Shown here: in pieces, positions 26,559-32,663 of the stretch
Numbering within the stretch: position 1 is the first letter of the stretch
Layout: each line of letters starts with the position of its first letter
From: Wolbachia endosymbiont of Litomosoides brasiliensis
Lineage (GTDB): Bacteria; Pseudomonadota; Alphaproteobacteria; Rickettsiales; Anaplasmataceae
Direction: 5' to 3'
DNA length: 32,663 nt
NCBI RefSeq assembly: GCF_013366805.1
Contig: NZ_WQMO01000012.1
Span: 1 to 32,663 of the forward strand
The notes under the pieces: model-generated
Database searches by the model: none
Told to the model about the DNA's origin: nothing
Seen by the model: only the letters and a program-made list of their open reading frames with translations
Position numbers and translations under genes: made by a program

Positions 26559-27581
26559 GTGAAAAAGGCAGTTGTCTTACTTAACCTTGGCGGACCTGAC
26601 TCACCGAGCGCGGTTCGTCCTTTTTTATTTAATCTTTTTTATGATAAGAGAATAATTAATTTGCCAAATCCTTTTCGGTTCCTTTTAGCAAAATTTATAT
26701 CCGCAAAACGAGAAAATACCACACAAAGAATATATGAACAAATTGGAGGCAAATCTCCAATCTTAGAGAACACAAAAATGCAAGCTGAAGCACTTGAGCG
26801 AGAGCTCAATAGATCTATTCTTTGTCACTCAAGTAGCGTAACACTGGGGTCTAGAAAAGAAAATTGGACTCCAGCGTCATGCACTGGAGTGACATCAAAG
26901 CTGACCAAAGTTTTCATCTGCATGCGCTACTGGCATCCACTTGCCGATGAAGCTGTTAAAAGTGTAAAACAGTTCGGTCCTGATGAAGTAATTCTGCTAC
27001 CGTTATATCCTCAATATTCAACTACCACAACTTTGTCATCCATTGAAAATTGGCAAAAAAATGCTAAACAATATGGCATAAAATGCAATACAAAAATAAT
27101 TCGCCACCATTACGATAATCAAGATTTTATTGAGGCCCACGCTAATCTAACAATTAAACACTACAAATTAGCTAGCGAAGTTGGCAAACCAAGAGTCCTA
27201 TTTTCAGCACATAGTCTACCTCTCAGTATTATTAAAAAAGGCGACCCCTATGCCCTACAGGTAGAAAAAACAGTAAAACTGATAGTAAAAAAATTAAATA
27301 TTAAAGACCTTGACTGGTCAATATGCTATCAGAGCAAGATCGGTCCTATAAAATGGCTAGAACCAAGCACTGAAAGTGAGTTATTACGCGCAAAAGCTGA
27401 TGGTGTACCTGTAGTTTTATCACCAATATCTTTTGTTTCTGAGCATTCAGAAACGCTTGTTGAACTTGACATGGAATATAAAGCTATTATCAAGGATGGA
27501 TACTACTTTCGCATACCAACTCTTAGTACTAATTCCTTGTTTATCAAGTGCCTGGCCGGTTTATGTATAAATCACCCTTAA
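26559..27581 (+). CDS. hemH: Ferrochelatase with an internal palindromic-repeat insertion
   Basis: Inserts Fe2+ into protoporphyrin IX in the last step of haem synthesis. 340 residues, starting at a GTG that directly follows the stop of the upstream gene. Family marks: '[11 protein letters not shown]' at 5-15, 'IGGKSPI' at 62-68, '[13 protein letters not shown]' at 146-158, the catalytic His in 'FSAHSLP' (218), and '[14 protein letters not shown]' at 291-304 with H296 and E298 matching the metal-handling pair. Residues about 86-115 do not belong to the family: they come from a 72-bp palindromic insertion that keeps the frame, lying between 'ALERELNR' and 'KVFICMRYW'. The insert sits before the conserved 'MRYW' strand in what should be a surface loop, so the enzyme may still work, but activity is unproven. 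Confidence 0.92.
   Translation: MKKAVVLLNLGGPDSPSAVRPFLFNLFYDKRIINLPNPFRFLLAKFISAKRENTTQRIYEQIGGKSPILENTKMQAEALERELNRSILCHSSSVTLGSRKENWTPASCTGVTSKLTKVFICMRYWHPLADEAVKSVKQFGPDEVILLPLYPQYSTTTTLSSIENWQKNAKQYGIKCNTKIIRHHYDNQDFIEAHANLTIKHYKLASEVGKPRVLFSAHSLPLSIIKKGDPYALQVEKTVKLIVKKLNIKDLDWSICYQSKIGPIKWLEPSTESELLRAKADGVPVVLSPISFVSEHSETLVELDMEYKAIIKDGYYFRIPTLSTNSLFIKCLAGLCINHP
26823..26894 (+). repeat. Protein-coding palindromic element inside hemH
   Basis: Outer inverted repeats TGTCACTC (26823-26830) and GAGTGACA (26887-26894) enclose 72 bp, exactly 24 codons. Inside are an ACTCCAG (26868-26874) / CTGGAGT (26884-26890) hairpin and a second weaker pairing of CACTGGGGTC with GACTCCAGCG. Its translation ('[16 protein letters not shown]') is foreign to ferrochelatase. 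Such in-frame palindromic repeats are known from Wolbachia and Rickettsia genes. Exact edges cannot be fixed without an uninterrupted homologue. Confidence 0.8.
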
Positions 27582-27658
27582 AGTCCTGATTTATAGCGCT
27601 TTTCTTTTAGGATTTCATGTGATAGAATGATAAAAAATTATTATTTTATTAGCTATTT

Positions 27659-28513
27659 ATGCTAAACGAGATAACAAGAGAATCAAACATGCCCGTACAA
27701 GTGATACATAGGCTTCACAGTCATCACATCAGGAAGATAATTTATATTACAACAGCTTTAACAATGTTGCTGTGTAAGATCTCACTACAATTTTGCTGTG
27801 AGTTTATTAACAATAATAGATCAAATATCGCCTTTATATGGAATGTCGCAAAGCTAATAAAATTGCCAGCATCCATATTATATACTCTTCATTTAGGACT
27901 CAATTTAGCTGGATATAAATCTAAAAGTAAACTAGTTCATAAAGATAAACCTAAAGAACTAGCAGAGTTTATAGGTGAATTAGCCCCCCTGATAAGCAGC
28001 ACCATAGGAGTATTGATACAGACAAGAATTATCCATTTGTTTGCTGCAGGCGCAGTTAGTCATGTGGGGCTTACATCAACAATTCTATTCCTATTCATTT
28101 CAGAACCTATAAGCCACTATTATACATACAGACAATATCAAGAGACGTATAAAAAATACCAAGACGTAAATAAAGGATATCAAGGTAAAAAAGATATTGA
28201 TGAACTTATAAAATACAAAGCTGAGCTTGCTAAATGCAATAAGGACCTCATCATTAGCACACTAACTTTGTCATTAGGTTTGTTAAATTTCATCCTAAAA
28301 AGGATAGAAATTGCAACTATACCGATAAACTTGGGTAATGGTATAATCTATAATTTCAATTGGAGCGTAACAGTCAGCACAATATATAGTACAGTATTTC
28401 TGGCAATCCAGCTTAACAAACTGTTTAATCAACCTATCAACGACAATCCTTCCACTAAACTCGGTGGTACTATTAACCACAACCTACCCAATGGCTGTGC
28501 TATGTGGAGGTAA
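27659..28513 (+). CDS. Multi-pass membrane protein of unknown function
   Basis: Family not recognised. The 284-residue protein has about four or five hydrophobic segments (26-48, 108-128, 130-150, 196-214, 235-253). Between the third and fourth lies a tyrosine-rich, charged loop (154-175, 'YYTYRQYQETYKKYQ') likely exposed to one side. The start is uncertain: ATG at 27659 or 27689; neither has a clear ribosome site. The C-terminal tail is polar. It lies 77 bp after hemH on the same strand and its stop is only 3 bp from the gshA stop on the other strand. Long intact frame and composition support a real gene. Confidence 0.65.
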   Translation: MLNEITRESNMPVQVIHRLHSHHIRKIIYITTALTMLLCKISLQFCCEFINNNRSNIAFIWNVAKLIKLPASILYTLHLGLNLAGYKSKSKLVHKDKPKELAEFIGELAPLISSTIGVLIQTRIIHLFAAGAVSHVGLTSTILFLFISEPISHYYTYRQYQETYKKYQDVNKGYQGKKDIDELIKYKAELAKCNKDLIISTLTLSLGLLNFILKRIEIATIPINLGNGIIYNFNWSVTVSTIYSTVFLAIQLNKLFNQPINDNPSTKLGGTINHNLPNGCAMWR

Positions 28514-28516
28514 AAA

Positions 28517-29683
28517 TTAGACATGAAAAGACCTCATTTCTACTGCTAATGCGAGCACTGCTAATTTGCTAACTATACCCCAAAGTGACAGGGTTTTATT
28601 TTCTATAACTTGGCCAACATCATGAAACTTACAGTCAGCAGAATTTAAGTTAGAATATACATCTTTTCTACTATTGCACCGGTATAAAAAGCAAGTTGGA
28701 ATATCTCCTATATAGTATATAAGCGGCTCTGCAGGACTATGTTCAAACACATCGACAGTTGGTACACCTTCTTGTATAATAACGCTATTAATTTCTATGC
28801 CTTCCTTTACCTTTCTCATTTTATGACGCTTTTTCTTATTGAGGGTTAATACCTCTTCTCCGCTTGCTGCCGTTATAATGCCCATTCCGTATGTCCCATT
28901 GCTCGCTTTGATAAAAACATAAGGTTGAGTCTTTATGTTATATTCCTCATATTTTCTTTGCACTAGAGACAATACTTGGTCAACTTTAGCCGCTACTGTT
29001 TCCAGCGATGAGTCATCATTAAAATTGACTTCATCACAGTTCTCTGTAAATGCAGAAATAAGCCACGGACTTATTTTAAATTCATCACAGAATTCGTACA
29101 CTAATTCTTTATAAATTTTAAAATATTTAAATTTCTGCCTGTTGTGCCAACCATACAATGGGCTCGGTATTATTTCTTGTTTTACATTTTCTAACGTATC
29201 GGGAACGTGACTTGTCATATCCCGGTTTAATATAACAACATCCGGCACAAACCCTGAAGTTGTCTTGAGCAGCGAGTCCTCTCTCACAATCGTCTCATAT
29301 GGCCCTATTAAATTACGTGCTTCACTATGAAAGAGACCAACTCTCGTTTCAAAACCCGCTTGTTGTAGTATCATCTTTATAGCAAGCACGTTTTCTATAT
29401 ACATTTTATTTCGCGTGTGGCTCTCCGGTATTATGAGAACTCTTTTATATTTACATTGTTTCTCTTTAAAGTAGCTCCTCATTAGCTTTGCTGCTGTTGC
29501 TTTTGACATTTCACTTAGATTGTTAAACCCTGCAGGAAATAAATTGGCGTCTACTGGAACAATTTTGTAGCCAGAGTTTCTAAGATCTATAGAGCTATAA
29601 AATGGTAATGCAAGGCTGTCAAACTGCGCCTCAAACCAATTATTTATACTTTTTTCCAAATTTGAGTGAATTATATTTTGCAT
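28517..29683 (-). CDS. gshA: Glutamate-cysteine ligase, proteobacterial GshA type
   Basis: A 388-residue protein of the glutamate-cysteine ligase family first described from Acidithiobacillus (distinct from E. coli GshA), which makes gamma-glutamylcysteine for glutathione. Recognised by 'SIDLRNSGYKIVPVDANLFP' at 31-50, 'RVLIIPESHTRN..YIENV' at 81-99, 'PSPLYGWHNRQKFKYF' at 173-188, and 'FIKASNGTYGMGI' at 257-269, the ATP-binding glycine-rich turn. The C-terminus 'LWGIVSKLAVLALAVEM' is a typical ending. It starts divergently from hslV over 155 bp and converges with the membrane protein gene with a 3-bp gap. No defect seen. Confidence 0.87.
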   Translation of the reverse strand: MQNIIHSNLEKSINNWFEAQFDSLALPFYSSIDLRNSGYKIVPVDANLFPAGFNNLSEMSKATAAKLMRSYFKEKQCKYKRVLIIPESHTRNKMYIENVLAIKMILQQAGFETRVGLFHSEARNLIGPYETIVREDSLLKTTSGFVPDVVILNRDMTSHVPDTLENVKQEIIPSPLYGWHNRQKFKYFKIYKELVYEFCDEFKISPWLISAFTENCDEVNFNDDSSLETVAAKVDQVLSLVQRKYEEYNIKTQPYVFIKASNGTYGMGIITAASGEEVLTLNKKKRHKMRKVKEGIEINSVIIQEGVPTVDVFEHSPAEPLIYYIGDIPTCFLYRCNSRKDVYSNLNSADCKFHDVGQVIENKTLSLWGIVSKLAVLALAVEMRSFHV

Positions 29684-29725
29684 CTACACTTTAAATATTA
29701 TAAAAAAGGTACTATATTTAAGCTA

Positions 29726-29796
29726 TAGACCAATATATTTAATTAACAGTTATAGGTCAATATATAATTTTATTTAGGTCAACATATTTAATTAAC
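29726..29796. promoter_or_regulatory. Three imperfect repeats in the gshA/hslV divergent region
   Basis: The words starting at 29726 (TAGACCAATATATTTAATTA), 29753 (TAGGTCAATATATAATTTTA) and 29775 (TAGGTCAACATATTTAATTA) share TAGRYCAAYATA; the first and third agree at 19 of 22 positions through ..TTAATTAAC. The third overlaps the -35 position of the hslV promoter (TATAAT at 29806-29811). They could be operator half-sites or a small tandem duplication. Confidence 0.45.
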
Positions 29797-29805
29797 GATG
29801 TACGA

Positions 29806-29811
29806 TATAAT
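29806..29811 (+). promoter_or_regulatory. Candidate -10 box for hslV
   Basis: A perfect TATAAT 27 bases before the hslV ATG. No consensus -35 at the right distance (CATATT), so activity might depend on a factor binding the repeats just upstream. No sigma32-like element was seen. Confidence 0.4.
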
Positions 29812-29838
29812 GAAATTGCTATTTAAAGTAACACGAAA

Positions 29839-30393
29839 ATGATTCAACATGACAGCTGCAAAATGTATGGAACTACCATACTATCAATTAGAAGAGACAA
29901 AAGCGTAATAGTAATAGGTGATGGCCAAGTTTCATTGGGGCACACCGTTATAAAATCTGGGGCAAAAAAAGTCAGGCGCCTTTCTAGTGACTCCGTTATT
30001 GCAGGTTTTGCCGGAGCAACAGCTGACGCATTTACTCTTTTTGAGAGATTAGAATCTAAACTTGATAAACATCCAGGACAATTAATGAGAGCATGCGTTG
30101 AGCTTGCAAAAGATTGGAGAATGGATAAATATTTGAGAAAACTGGAAGCTATGATGATAGTTGCAGATAGATCTATTTCATTAGTAATCACAGGAACAGG
30201 TGATGTTCTTGAACCTGAAGATGGAATTGCAGCAATTGGCTCTGGGGGGAATTTTGCCCTATCTGCAGCAAAAGCTTTAATTGATATCAAAGGAATATCA
30301 ATAGAGGAAATTGCAAAAAAAGCTATGAAAATAGCAGCCAATATATGTGTTTACACAAATTATAATGTAGTTATTGAAAAGATAGAGGGATAA
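29839..30393 (+). CDS. hslV: HslV protease subunit (ClpQ)
   Basis: The peptidase of the HslUV ATP-dependent protease, an N-terminal threonine hydrolase. 184 residues. The mature enzyme should begin at T12 after an 11-residue propeptide ('[11 protein letters not shown]' then 'TTILSIRRD'). Family blocks: '[13 protein letters not shown]', '[20 protein letters not shown]', '[20 protein letters not shown]' and '[19 protein letters not shown]'. An inner ATG at M9 would leave only three residues before the catalytic Thr; both starts give the same mature protein. No clear ribosome site. hslU follows after 1 bp. Confidence 0.97.
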   Translation: MIQHDSCKMYGTTILSIRRDKSVIVIGDGQVSLGHTVIKSGAKKVRRLSSDSVIAGFAGATADAFTLFERLESKLDKHPGQLMRACVELAKDWRMDKYLRKLEAMMIVADRSISLVITGTGDVLEPEDGIAAIGSGGNFALSAAKALIDIKGISIEEIAKKAMKIAANICVYTNYNVVIEKIEG

Positions 30394-30394
30394 T

Positions 30395-31888
30395 ATGTCT
30401 TTTGATGAACGAAAAATTTTATGCACTAATTTCTCCAATCAATCTACAACTCTCTCAGAAAGGCAATCTTGTAACAGTGATGCTTACAATAAAAAAAGTG
30501 ACCTACATAAAGATACTAAAAGTGACTGTGATTCGAATAATAGCAGCGCTCAAGTTAATAATAACACACAAGTTTTATTAGATGATCTACCACCACAGAA
30601 AATAGTGAAAGAGCTAGATAGGTTTATAATCGGGCAAGATGATGCAAAGCGTGCTGTTGCAATTGCACTCAGAAATCGTTGGCGTCGCAACAAAGTCCCT
30701 TCTCCTTTGCGTGACGAAATCATACCTAAGAATATACTGATGATTGGTCACACAGGGGTTGGTAAAACTGAAATAGCCCGCCGCTTAGCAAAGCTTGCAG
30801 GTGCACCGTTCATAAAAGTTGAGGCAACTAAATTTACTGAGATAGGGTATGTTGGACGTGATGTTGACTCAATAACACGTGATTTAGTTGATGCAGCAAT
30901 AGTTTTAGTTAAGGAAAAAGCTCGCAAAGCACTCGCTAAAAAAGCTTTAAATTTAGCTGAAAAGATAATAGTCAATTCTATGGTCGGCGAAAATGCAACC
31001 GAAGAAAGTAAAAAAACTTACAGAGAAAGGTTGAGAAATAAAGAGTTTGAAGACGGGGAAGTTTCTATTAACGTTAGAGAGAGCAAGAGCATGTTACCCA
31101 CTTTTGATATACCAGGCATGCCAGGTAGGCAAGTTGGTGTAGTAAACGTAACAGAGCTCATGGATAAAATGTTCAACGGAGGTAAAAAGACAAAAACCAT
31201 TACAGTTAAGGTAAAAGAAGCGCGTGAAATATTGATTAATGAAGAAAGCGAAAGGTTAATGGATGAAGATAAGATAATCAAAGAAGCCATTGATCTTGCC
31301 AGCAATGAAGGCATAGTATTTTTGGATGAAATAGATAAAATCGCGGCACGCACAGAAGTAAAAGGTGAAGTGAATAGAGAGGGAGTACAACGTGATTTAT
31401 TACCGTTGCTTGAAGGAACAACTGTTTCAACCAAATATGGCCACGTAAAAACAGACTACATATTATTTATTGCATCAGGCGCTTTTCATCTATCTAAGCC
31501 ATCTGATCTTTTACCAGAATTGCAAGGTAGGTTGCCAATCAGAGTGGAACTTAAAGCACTTACTCAAGAAGATTTAATAAAAATATTAAAAGAACCGGAA
31601 TCCAGTCTGTTAAAGCAGTACATAGCTTTAATGAAAACAGAAAATGTAATACTTGAGTTCACCGATGATGGAATTGAAACCATAGCTGAAATAGCATCTA
31701 CAGTTAATAGGGAAGTGGAAAACATAGGTGCAAGGAGGCTTCATACTATCATGGAGAAGCTTTTGGATGAAATAAGTTTTATCGCTTCTGAAAAAAGCGG
31801 TGAAAAATTTGTTATAGATAACAAATATGTGAAAGATAAACTCGAATCGATTTCAAAACAGCTAGATTTATCTAAGTTTATACTTTAA
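30395..31888 (+). CDS. hslU: HslU ATPase subunit (ClpY) with N-terminal extension
   Basis: AAA+ unfoldase that feeds substrates to HslV. 497 residues. The conserved core starts at about 65 ('[20 protein letters not shown]'). Walker A GHTGVGKT at 118-125, pore-loop 'GYVGRD' at 151-156, the inserted I-domain, Walker B '[12 protein letters not shown]', sensor region '[11 protein letters not shown]', '[12 protein letters not shown]', and the C-terminal 'LDLSKFIL' that docks into HslV. The first ~60 residues are low-complexity (Ser/Asn/Asp/Lys) and absent from E. coli HslU, which begins at the core. A GAGGG site just before the ATG at 30395 supports this upstream start. Co-transcribed with hslV. 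Confidence 0.97.
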   Translation: MSFDERKILCTNFSNQSTTLSERQSCNSDAYNKKSDLHKDTKSDCDSNNSSAQVNNNTQVLLDDLPPQKIVKELDRFIIGQDDAKRAVAIALRNRWRRNKVPSPLRDEIIPKNILMIGHTGVGKTEIARRLAKLAGAPFIKVEATKFTEIGYVGRDVDSITRDLVDAAIVLVKEKARKALAKKALNLAEKIIVNSMVGENATEESKKTYRERLRNKEFEDGEVSINVRESKSMLPTFDIPGMPGRQVGVVNVTELMDKMFNGGKKTKTITVKVKEAREILINEESERLMDEDKIIKEAIDLASNEGIVFLDEIDKIAARTEVKGEVNREGVQRDLLPLLEGTTVSTKYGHVKTDYILFIASGAFHLSKPSDLLPELQGRLPIRVELKALTQEDLIKILKEPESSLLKQYIALMKTENVILEFTDDGIETIAEIASTVNREVENIGARRLHTIMEKLLDEISFIASEKSGEKFVIDNKYVKDKLESISKQLDLSKFIL

Positions 31889-31956
31889 TAAAGTATATTG
31901 ATATATTAATATCTTTACATATAACGTTAGCATAGATATGCAATAGCACAGAAAGC

Positions 31957-32553
31957 ATGCTAGCACAAAGTACTCAAGGTATATTAGATGAAGATGATAA
32001 ATTTTTTGTGCAGAAAAGCCTCCTAAAGAATACATTAAATCAAAAGAGGTATTATTAACAACATATTAATTTAACTTATCGAAGTTACCGGAATAATAAC
32101 AGTAGTTTTTACGTAAGAATAATGCTACAAGATAAGGGTACAGCTATAAAGACAAGCGAACTTTTAAATAGCAAATTCTGTAAAGATAACAAAATCCTGA
32201 TTTTTCAATATCAGATAATGATGACAGAAAAATTATAAGCGGTTATGCTATTGAGGGTGATAATGGTAAAAAAGTCAGATATTATGACCTAGCTAATTCT
32301 TCATGAATGCGAATTGCAGTTAAATGGTACATCAGCGGGAAAGAATGCAACATTACATTGAGCTCTGATAGCGATAGCAACATTAAAATAGTAAAATAGC
32401 AAATCAAGTTATAAAAATTTAGAGAAAGACACAGACGTTAAAATCAAACTTGACGGCAAAGAACCAAGTCTCGTTGATGCTATAAAAGAACCAGAACAAA
32501 AGAGCAAGCTTAGCGAACTAGAAATAGAAGAACTTCACCATATCAAGATTTAA
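31957..32553 (+). pseudogene. Decayed gene of unknown family
   Basis: Plus-strand frames read as fragments of one protein: 'MLAQSTQGILDEDDKFFVQK' from an ATG at 31957, then after stops and shifts 'DRKIISGYAIEGDNGKKVRY' (about 32215-32290), 'CNITLSSDSDSNIKIVK' (about 32345-32398) and 'DVKIKLDGKEPSLVDAIKEP' to 'ELEIEELHHIKI' with a stop at 32551-32553. The charged style resembles group-specific Wolbachia proteins. No family recognised. The 3' end lies against IS copy I. The gap 31889-31956 shows only AT-rich DNA. Confidence 0.5.
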
Positions 32554-32663
32554 TACCAATTTTCATTGTTAGTGGGCCAAATAAACGACGTTGCAGAGTT
32601 ATTTAATTGCGGAGTGAAAGAGAGAGATAATAAATTTGCACAAAGCGCTCTCAAGCAAAGCAC
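32554..32663 (-). mobile_element. IS630-type element, 3' end (copy I), cut by window edge
   Basis: TACCAATTTTCATTGTTAGT starts the right terminus of the same IS family in the minus direction, and the following bases match the transposase C-terminus ('HSAIKQLCNV' region). The rest lies beyond the window. Confidence 0.85.

Noticed and set aside
29844-30341. Long open frame antisense to hslV
   Set aside because: Mirror of a strongly coding gene; serine/isoleucine-rich text without family features.
31018-31434. Long open frame antisense to hslU
   Set aside because: Shadow of the conserved HslU coding region with no ribosome site or family match.
31900-31916. GATAT-ATTA-ATATC hairpin with TTT after hslU as terminator
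   Set aside because: An all-AT 5-bp stem with a short T run is too weak to call in DNA of this composition.
1-32663. tRNA, rRNA, CRISPR arrays or prophage genes
   Set aside because: No T-loop words with matching acceptor stems, no rRNA words and no regularly spaced short repeats were seen in the gaps by eye.

Overview
The window looks like a stretch of a Wolbachia chromosome (Rickettsiales, Anaplasmataceae). This rests on the strongly AT-rich sequence, the character of the recognisable proteins (HslUV, the proteobacterial GshA type, TrcR/DUF1013, ferrochelatase, UbiB, ZnuA/ZnuC), decayed ankyrin-like DNA, a protein-coding palindromic repeat, and a heavy load of dead insertion sequences. The genus is an inference from recall of protein families; no search was run.

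Layout. (1) 1-430: 3' end of a dead IS630-type element. (2) 431-3342, minus strand: cytochrome b561, a nitronate monooxygenase/FabK-like flavoprotein, and a serine/glutamate-rich protein with two C-terminal membrane segments. (3) 3552-4639: dead IS630 copy. (4) 4644-9554, minus strand: ppiD-like, rpsP, polyprenyl diphosphate synthase, grpE, trpS, with a good promoter in front of rpsP. (5) 9626-11168: a dead IS630 copy next to an oppositely oriented half copy, followed by an ankyrin-like pseudogene (11169-11877). (6) 11969-14179, minus strand: trcR then rho; rho has its own near-consensus promoter. (7) 14450-16008: a second full-plus-half IS pair. (8) 16535-18025: guaB. (9) 18261-19354: IS copy carrying a short extra repeat. 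(10) 19893-20717: exported TPR protein. (11) 21003-22096: IS copy. (12) 22192-31888: dense block with znuC-ubiB (minus), znuA (plus), ndk (minus), a membrane protein plus hemH (plus), another membrane protein (plus), gshA (minus) and hslVU (plus). (13) 31957-32663: decayed gene and the edge of a ninth IS copy.

How it fits together. The intact genes are mostly core functions of a reduced intracellular bacterium: translation (rpsP, trpS), protein quality control (grpE, hslUV, ppiD), transcription termination (rho), quinone and haem synthesis (polyprenyl synthase, ubiB, hemH), nucleotide metabolism (guaB, ndk), zinc uptake (znuA, znuC) and glutathione synthesis (gshA). About a fifth of the window is relics of one IS630-like family. 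They sit between gene blocks, never inside an intact gene, so they probably mark old rearrangement points.

The most unusual signals are a 72-bp in-frame palindromic insertion inside hemH, znuA and znuC reading away from each other with their first nine bases shared, two antiparallel IS-in-IS nests that each kept only the 3' half of the older copy, a 30-bp repeat that entered one IS relic and recurs inverted about 0.5 kb away, and three imperfect repeats in the gshA/hslV divergent promoter region. No rRNA, tRNA or CRISPR array was seen.
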